This document shows positions 58,980-64,000 of a stretch of 64,000 nt of DNA, in pieces. The first letter of the stretch is position 1. The number at the start of each line of letters is the position of its first letter. This DNA is from Streptomyces sp. NBS 14/10 (lineage in GTDB: Bacteria; Actinomycetota; Actinomycetes; Streptomycetales; Streptomycetaceae). The notes under the pieces are model-generated. The model searched no databases, was not told where the DNA came from, and saw nothing but the letters and a program-made list of their open reading frames with translations. The stretch covers positions 183,883 through 247,882 of the forward strand of contig NZ_NCSM01000016.1 in assembly GCF_002224125.1 (NCBI RefSeq), written 5' to 3'. The position numbers were made by a program, and so were the translations under genes.

Positions 58980-61544
58980 ATGACGACGAGTGCCGCTCCC
59001 GCCGTACCCCGGCAGAAGGGGACGGTCCACGGGGCCCTGCACCTCGCCCTGTCCGCCGTGCTGGTCGGCATGGGCAACTACGGGCTTTCCCTGTTCCTCG
59101 TCCACCGCCTGCCCGCACCCGACTTCACCGTCTACGCCGCCGTCTCCTCGGTGCTGCTCAGCGTCGGCACCCTCGCCGGCGCCACCGTTCCCTGGGTGCT
59201 GGCCCGCGAGGTCGCCGACAGCGCCCCGGGCAGCGCACGACGGCGGCTGTCGGTGCGGTCCTGCCTGTGGCTGGCGCTCGGCCTGTCCTTCCTGACCGCC
59301 GTCGCGGCATGCGGGGCCGTCGCCTCGTACGCCGGGCCGGGCCCGCTCGCCGGGCTGGCGGCGGCATGCGTGGCGCTGTGGCTCAACTCGGTGGGCGCCG
59401 GTTATCTGCAAGGTTGCGAGCGATTCGCCGACCTGGCCGCGCTGCGGGTCGCCGAGGTGGCCGTGCGTATCACCGTCACCGTCGGGGCCGTCGCGGCCGG
59501 GTGGGGGAGCGCCGGGGCCGTCGGTGCCTTCGCCGTCGGCGCGGCAGTCGCCTCGGCGGCTGGGCTTGTCGCCCTGCGCGGCGAACTGGGGCGGCCGGGA
59601 GCGGTCGATGTGGGCGAACCGGCGTCCGGACGGCACGGGTTGTGGCGGCACGCCACAGCCATCGGCGGCATCCAGGTCCTCACCTGTGTGCTGTTCACGC
59701 TGGACGTGGTGGTCGCCACCTCCGTGCGGGGCGGTTCGGCCGGCCTGGCGCCGTACCAGGCCCTGCTCGTTCTCGCCCGCGTGCCGCTCTTCCTGTCGAC
59801 CGCCCTGGCCACCGTCATCTTCCCCCGGCTCGCGGCGGGGCCATCCCCCGCGGCACGTGATCGCTTCCGCAGCGCGCTGCGGCTGCACTGGATCACCGGC
59901 GCAGCCGTCACCGTCACCATCGCCACCTGCCCCGACACAGTGGCCCGGCTCGTACTGCCCCGGCACTACACCACCTCGGCCGCACTGCTGCCGCCGCTGG
60001 CCCTGGCCGGGTTCGCGGGCGCCACAATCGCCCTGGCGAGCGTCGTGTTCCAGGCCTGGGGACCGGCCCGGCCGGTCGTCGTAACGCTGAGTCTCGCCTG
60101 CTTGACCGGGGCCGTCGGCTATGCGCTTACCGCCGCTCGCCCGCCGGCCCTGGCCTGGTGCTCGGCCGCCATCACCTGCGCCGCCGCGGTACTCACCGTC
60201 GGCCGGGCGCGGAGCCGCGTGCCCGGGCTCGGGCCGGCGGCGGGGGCCACCGGCCCGCTCGCCGCGGCTGCCGCGGCCTGCTGCGCGCTGCTCGCCCTGC
60301 GCCCGTACCCCGCGCTGTGGACCCTCGCGGCGCTCGCCGTCCTGGCCGGCGCGGCGTTCGCCGCCCGAACCCGGCCCCGCCGCCCCGGCCCCTACCGCGT
60401 GCTCCACCTGGGCTTCGAGGACCCCCGGCAGCCCGGCGCGGGCGGCGGCTCGATCCGCACGCACGAGGTCAACCGGAGGCTGGCCGCGCACGGAGCCGAG
60501 GTGACCGTCATCGTCGCCCCCTGGCCCGGCGCCACCAAAACCGTCCGCGACGGCGTCCACTACGTGCCGCTGCCCACACACCCAGGACTGCTCGCCCGCA
60601 GCCGCTTCACCGCGCAGATCGCCTACTTCGCCGTCATCGTCACCCGCCTGGGGCGGCTGACGCGCCGCCATGACCCGGACGTCGTGGTGGAGGACTTTGC
60701 CGCCCCGTTCTCGTCCGTCTGCGTCCCCTACCTGACCCGCAGGCCGGTCGTCGGGCTGGTGCAGTGGCTGTTCGCGGCCGACAAGGCGCGTGAATTCCAC
60801 CTGCCGTTCGGCGCCGTCGAGCGGCGCGGGCTCGCCTCGCACACCACGCTGCTCGCGGTCAGCGACGACCTCGGCACGGAGCTGGGCAGGCGCAACCCGG
60901 CCGCGCGCATCGAGGTGATCCCCAACGGCGTCGACCGGGCCGCGTTCACCCGGCCCCGCGCCGAGCGGGGCGACCACGTGCTCTACCTTGGCCGCCTTGA
61001 GACGACCTCCAAGGGCCTGGACCTGCTGCTGCGTGCCTACGCTCTCGCTGCCCCGCGCACCACGGCCGCCCTGCACATCGCCGGCGACGGGCCGCACGCG
61101 GCGGCCGCCCGCGACCTGGCCGCCGAACTCGGCATCGCCGACCGCGTCCGGTGGCTGGGCCGCGTCGACGGCCCGGCCCGCTTCGACCTGCTGGCCGCGG
61201 CCCGGCTGGCTTGCGTGCCCAGCCGCCACGAGACCTTCGGCATGGTCGTCGCCGAGGCCCTGGCCACCGGTACGCCCGTGCTGGCCTTCGACATCCCCCG
61301 CCTGCGTGACCTGGTCACCGAGGAAGTGGGAGTGCGCGTCCCGCCCGGCGACCTCGACGCCTACGCGGCCGCCCTCGTCGCCCTGACCGCTGACCCGGAC
61401 TGCTGCGCGGCGCTGGGCGCGAAGGGTCCGCCGATGGTGGCCCACCTGGACTGGGACCGGATCGCCGCCGCACAGCTCGCGGCCTACCACCGGGTTACCC
61501 CGGGCGACCGGTTCCCGCACGAGGCACCCGCCGCCGACGGGTGA
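58980..61544 (+). CDS. Wzx/MATE-like flippase fused to GT4 glycosyltransferase
   Basis: The protein has 854 residues; ATG 58980 lies just past the previous stop (GTG 58974 overlapping it is possible). Residues 15-465 have about 12-14 membrane helices in polysaccharide-flippase style (GALHLALSAVLVGMGNYGLS, LAALRVAEVAVRITVTVGAV, LVLARVPLFLSTALATVIFP). Residues 475-850 are GT4 (GGGSIRTHEVNRRLAAHGAE, VIPNGVDRAAFTRP, LGRLETTSKGLDLLLRAYAL, SRHETFGMVVAEALATGTP). It likely adds a sugar and exports a lipid-linked glycan. The last 70 codons are duplicated 1,042 bp downstream. Confidence 0.9.
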   Translation: MTTSAAPAVPRQKGTVHGALHLALSAVLVGMGNYGLSLFLVHRLPAPDFTVYAAVSSVLLSVGTLAGATVPWVLAREVADSAPGSARRRLSVRSCLWLALGLSFLTAVAACGAVASYAGPGPLAGLAAACVALWLNSVGAGYLQGCERFADLAALRVAEVAVRITVTVGAVAAGWGSAGAVGAFAVGAAVASAAGLVALRGELGRPGAVDVGEPASGRHGLWRHATAIGGIQVLTCVLFTLDVVVATSVRGGSAGLAPYQALLVLARVPLFLSTALATVIFPRLAAGPSPAARDRFRSALRLHWITGAAVTVTIATCPDTVARLVLPRHYTTSAALLPPLALAGFAGATIALASVVFQAWGPARPVVVTLSLACLTGAVGYALTAARPPALAWCSAAITCAAAVLTVGRARSRVPGLGPAAGATGPLAAAAAACCALLALRPYPALWTLAALAVLAGAAFAARTRPRRPGPYRVLHLGFEDPRQPGAGGGSIRTHEVNRRLAAHGAEVTVIVAPWPGATKTVRDGVHYVPLPTHPGLLARSRFTAQIAYFAVIVTRLGRLTRRHDPDVVVEDFAAPFSSVCVPYLTRRPVVGLVQWLFAADKAREFHLPFGAVERRGLASHTTLLAVSDDLGTELGRRNPAARIEVIPNGVDRAAFTRPRAERGDHVLYLGRLETTSKGLDLLLRAYALAAPRTTAALHIAGDGPHAAAARDLAAELGIADRVRWLGRVDGPARFDLLAAARLACVPSRHETFGMVVAEALATGTPVLAFDIPRLRDLVTEEVGVRVPPGDLDAYAAALVALTADPDCCAALGAKGPPMVAHLDWDRIAAAQLAAYHRVTPGDRFPHEAPAADG

Positions 61545-61582
61545 CCACTCACCGAGAGGCACGAAGAGAAGAGGAAGAGGAC

Positions 61583-62278
61583 ATGGCGTTCCACATCAAC
61601 CAGGGAAGCCCCAACCCGCTGAGCCTGGAGCCGGGGGCCAACGCCTCGTTCACGATCGAGGTGTACGTCGACGGCAACCCGGTCGAGCCCGGCGAGATCA
61701 TCCAGGTCAAGCTCCCCGAGGGCCTCGTCTTTCCGCCCACCGGCGAGATCCGCTACATGAACCTGGACTCCGGCATCAACGAGCAGCTGTCCATTGAGAG
61801 CCGCGAACCCGATGGCCGCCTCGTGCGCTTCAAGGCCAAGGAGATCAGTAATCAGCCGGTCGGCTTCTACTCCGTCAACGTCCAGACGGCGGCGACCACC
61901 ACCCCGGGCGACCGCACCATCCCCGACGGCCTCACCATCGGCACCACCACGGCACCCCTCAGCTTCCGCATCAGCCCCCCGCAGCCCGTAGACCAGCGGG
62001 TGTACGGGATCGTCCACGGCGACGGCACCGTTTACTCCGGTTCCGGCTTCACGGCCCGGAAGATGGAGACGGGAGCCTACGAGATTACCTTCCTCAAGGC
62101 CTTCACCTCCGTGCCGGCCGTCGTCGCGACAGCCTTCCACGTGAGCGGCTCGCTCCTGGAAAACGCCGTGGTACGCACCATCGGGGTGAGCAAGGCCAGG
62201 ATCGACACCGGCAACAGCGCCGGCCAGCCGGCCGACCAGTGGTTCACCTTCATGGCAGCGGGCCTCACGAAGCCGTAG
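61583..62278 (+). CDS. Small two-domain beta protein C
   Basis: The protein has 231 residues from ATG 61583 behind GAAGAGGAAGAGG. No signal peptide. Residues 1-128 are the domain shared with Gly-rich proteins A and B (FHINQGSPNPL, GEIRYMNLD, VGFYSVNVQT, GTTTAPLSFRI). Residues 138-231 resemble a phage-tail/adhesin-type C-terminal module (YGIVHGDGTVYSGSGFTARK, YEITFLKAFTSVPAVVATAF). Likely a secreted or surface structural protein made with the glycosyltransferase operon. Confidence 0.8.
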   Translation: MAFHINQGSPNPLSLEPGANASFTIEVYVDGNPVEPGEIIQVKLPEGLVFPPTGEIRYMNLDSGINEQLSIESREPDGRLVRFKAKEISNQPVGFYSVNVQTAATTTPGDRTIPDGLTIGTTTAPLSFRISPPQPVDQRVYGIVHGDGTVYSGSGFTARKMETGAYEITFLKAFTSVPAVVATAFHVSGSLLENAVVRTIGVSKARIDTGNSAGQPADQWFTFMAAGLTKP

Positions 62279-62300
62279 GGGTAACGGCATCCTCCCCGGG

Positions 62301-62328
62301 TCCCTCCGCCGCTCCAGCGGCGGAGGGA
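62301..62328 (+). terminator. 13-bp perfect terminator after gene C
   Basis: TCCCTCCGCCGCT / AGCGGCGGAGGGA with a 2-nt spacer, 22 bp after the stop. Confidence 0.85.
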
Positions 62329-62375
62329 GCTTTCCCTGGTGGGAGCGCGCGATTCCGGGCCGACGACGTGCGGGC

Positions 62376-62586
62376 GCGCGTCCCGCCCGGCGACCTCGAC
62401 GCCTACGCGGCCGCCCTGACCGCCCTCACGCGCGACCCGGACCGCTGCGCGGCGCTGTGCGCGAAGGGGCCACCGACGGTCGCCCACCTGGACTGGGGCC
62501 GGATCACCACCGCACAACTCACGGCCTACCACCGGGCCACCCCGGGCGACCGGTTCCCGCACGAGGCACCCGCCGCCGACGGGTGA
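62376..62586 (+). pseudogene. Duplicated 3' end of the flippase-GT4 gene
   Basis: The frame reads RVPPGDLDAYAAALTALTRD, AKGPPTVAHLDWGRITTAQL and GDRFPHEAPAADG, then a stop, nearly identical to the last 70 codons of the flippase-GT4 gene. It has no start and no catalytic part. Offset from the original is exactly 1,042 bp. Confidence 0.9.
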
Positions 62587-62624
62587 CCACTCACCGGGAA
62601 ACACGAAGAGAAGAGGAAGAGGAC

Positions 62625-63317
62625 ATGGCATTCCACATCAACCAGGGAAGCCCCAACCCGCTGAGCCTGGAACCGGGGGCCAACGCCTCGTTCACCATCG
62701 AGGTGTACGTCGACGGCGACCCGGTCGACCCCGGCGAGATCATCCAGGTGAAACTCCCAGAGGGCCTGTTCTTCCCGCCGACCGGCGAGATCCGCTACAT
62801 GAAGCTCGACGAAGGCATCAACCAGCCCCTGTCCATTGAGAGCCGCGAAGGCGACGGCAGTCTCGTGCGCTTCAAGGCCGAGGCCATCGGAATTCAGCCG
62901 GGCGGCTTCTACTCCGTCAACGTGCAGACCCGGCCGAACGCCGCGCCGGGCGACAGGACCATCCCCGACGGCCTCACCATCGGCACCACCACGGCACAGC
63001 TCAGCTTCCGCATCAGCGCACCGCAACCAGTGGAACAGCGCGTATACGGGATTGTTGCATCGGACGGATCAGCCCAAGGCTCCGGCTTCACCTCGCGACG
63101 CGTAGAGGGGAGGTTTTCGAACTACGAGATCACCTTCACCAACCCCTTCGTTTCCCCTCCGGTCGTCGTTGCCACGGGGTGGGGCGATCTGTCGGCAAAC
63201 GTCACCATCGCATCGCGTGGTACGCACGCGGTCTCGATCTACGCCGGAAGGAATGGCGCCTATACCCCTGTGACGCTCTCCTTCATCGCCATCGGCCTTG
63301 CACAACCAACGCAGTAA
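62625..63317 (+). CDS. Small two-domain beta protein D (paralogue of C)
   Basis: The protein has 230 residues from ATG 62625 behind the same GAAGAGG leader as C. Residues 1-128 are highly similar to C (FHINQGSPNPL, GEIRYMKLD, GGFYSVNVQTRP). The C-terminal domain has diverged more (YGIVASDGSAQGSGFTSRRV, YEITFTNPFVSPPVVVAT). Start-to-start distance to C is 1,042 bp, equal to the duplication length. No signal peptide. Confidence 0.8.
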   Translation: MAFHINQGSPNPLSLEPGANASFTIEVYVDGDPVDPGEIIQVKLPEGLFFPPTGEIRYMKLDEGINQPLSIESREGDGSLVRFKAEAIGIQPGGFYSVNVQTRPNAAPGDRTIPDGLTIGTTTAQLSFRISAPQPVEQRVYGIVASDGSAQGSGFTSRRVEGRFSNYEITFTNPFVSPPVVVATGWGDLSANVTIASRGTHAVSIYAGRNGAYTPVTLSFIAIGLAQPTQ

Positions 63318-63342
63318 CGGCGTCCCCCACCCCCACACACAA

Positions 63343-63367
63343 GCCCCTCCGCCCCGGGCGGAGGGGC
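63343..63367 (+). terminator. Terminator after gene D
   Basis: GCCCCTCCGCCC pairs with GGGCGGAGGGGC, 26 bp after the stop; the duplicated counterpart of 62301-62328. From here to 63550 I see no gene. Confidence 0.85.
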
Positions 63368-63550
63368 ACTTCCCCACGGCAGTTCTCACACGGCCGAGCA
63401 GCAGTCCCCACGACCCGCCACGACCAGGGATCCGTGGTGATCAGATGTACGGCCATTACAAGCCACGGCTCGTGTGGGGCTCGGATATTCATCGCTGCTG
63501 GTCAAAAGGCCACGGCCTCCGCGTAGTACTGCGATCCTGGTTGGATGGTC

Positions 63551-64000
63551 GTGTCGCTTCTCTACCGGATGACTCGATGTCTTCTCTCTGTTCCAGCAGT
63601 GCTCCTACGGCGGGACACCTCGAAGGAGGCTGAGCTTCTCGTCCTGCGGCACGAAAACGCTGTGCTACGACGCCAGCTGCGGGGGCGGGTACGGTACGAG
63701 CCTGCGGATCGTTTCTGGTTCGCTTCCCTGTCCTCGCTGATCCCCCGCCGCCGCTGGGCCAAGGTCTTCCCGATCACACCGAGCACGCTGCTGGCCTGGC
63801 ACCGCAGGCTCGTCGCCCGCCGATGGGACTACTCCCGACGACGCCGAGGTCCCGGACGGCCGCCCACGCAGGCTGCCATCAAGAAGCTCGTGCTGCGCCT
63901 TGCCCGTGAGAACAGCCGATGGGGCCATCGCCGGATCCAGGGTGAACTGGCCCGGCTCGGACAGCCGATCGCCGCCTCGACCGTCTGGCAGATCCTCCAC
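63551..64000 (+). CDS. DDE integrase-core transposase (3' end beyond window)
   Basis: GTG 63551 or ATG 63569 opens a frame reading EAELLVLRHENAVLRRQLRG, RVRYEPADRFWFASLSSLIP, WAKVFPITPSTLLAWHRRLV and RENSRWGHRRIQGELARLG, then runs off the window. It is a close relative of the transposase at 18469-19553 (shares AWHRxL, GHRRIQGELARLG). The catalytic core lies beyond the window. Confidence 0.88.
   Translation, partial: MSLLYRMTRCLLSVPAVLLRRDTSKEAELLVLRHENAVLRRQLRGRVRYEPADRFWFASLSSLIPRRRWAKVFPITPSTLLAWHRRLVARRWDYSRRRRGPGRPPTQAAIKKLVLRLARENSRWGHRRIQGELARLGQPIAASTVWQILH

Noticed and set aside
56008..59118. 1,036-codon minus-strand open frame (and a similar one at 58836-61562)
   Set aside because: Both are mirror frames of the glycosyltransferase and flippase genes, composed of Gly/Arg/Ala-rich sequence without any recognisable fold.

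Overview
The window is very GC-rich with strong codon-position bias. It carries Streptomyces hallmarks: a tRNA-Pro(GGG) with encoded CCA, DUF317 genes, Tat and Sec exported enzymes, and IS481/IS21/ISL3/IS30/IS701 elements. I read it as an accessory region of a Streptomyces chromosome, probably an arm, made of ordinary genes separated by stacked mobile DNA.

Layout. 1-4540: a Tat-exported PD40/amidohydrolase (cut by the window start), a tandem-repeat intergenic block, an alpha/beta hydrolase and tRNA-Pro. 4541-19602: a transposon scrapyard (DDE elements, IS3, Tn3, IS30, IS701 and Tn554-like remnants) around islands of exported proteins. These are a CdtB-like nuclease fused to an SGNH hydrolase, divergent from a membrane-anchored LamG protein, and a NucA/NucB DNase. 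19603-39888: one end of a conjugative element with VirB2/B3/B4/B6/VirD4-like genes, an NlpC/P60 transglycosylase, DUF2637 and DUF317 genes, a DNA methylase, excisionase and integrase. Its left end is cut by an IS at 18385-19602, and I see no relaxase or replication initiator.

39889-49021: a small secreted lamin-tail-domain gene is split by an 8,668-bp nested transposon. The outer IS21-like element (carrying a GNAT gene) contains an IS481 element (carrying a VOC and a WYL regulator gene) and an ISL3 element (carrying an APH-like kinase gene). Target duplications are visible for all three, and removing the insert restores an in-frame 152-codon gene. This is the clearest unusual structure in the window.

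49170-63417: a native-looking locus. It has an ECF sigma operon, a secreted HNH nuclease, two tandem glycine-rich proteins, and a translationally coupled glycosyltransferase operon containing two rare fusions (GT4 with GT39-like; Wzx-like flippase with GT4). Two small tandem-duplicated proteins follow. All four non-enzymatic proteins share a beta-rich domain that I cannot name, which suggests a joint surface-polysaccharide/protein system. The window ends inside another DDE transposase gene.
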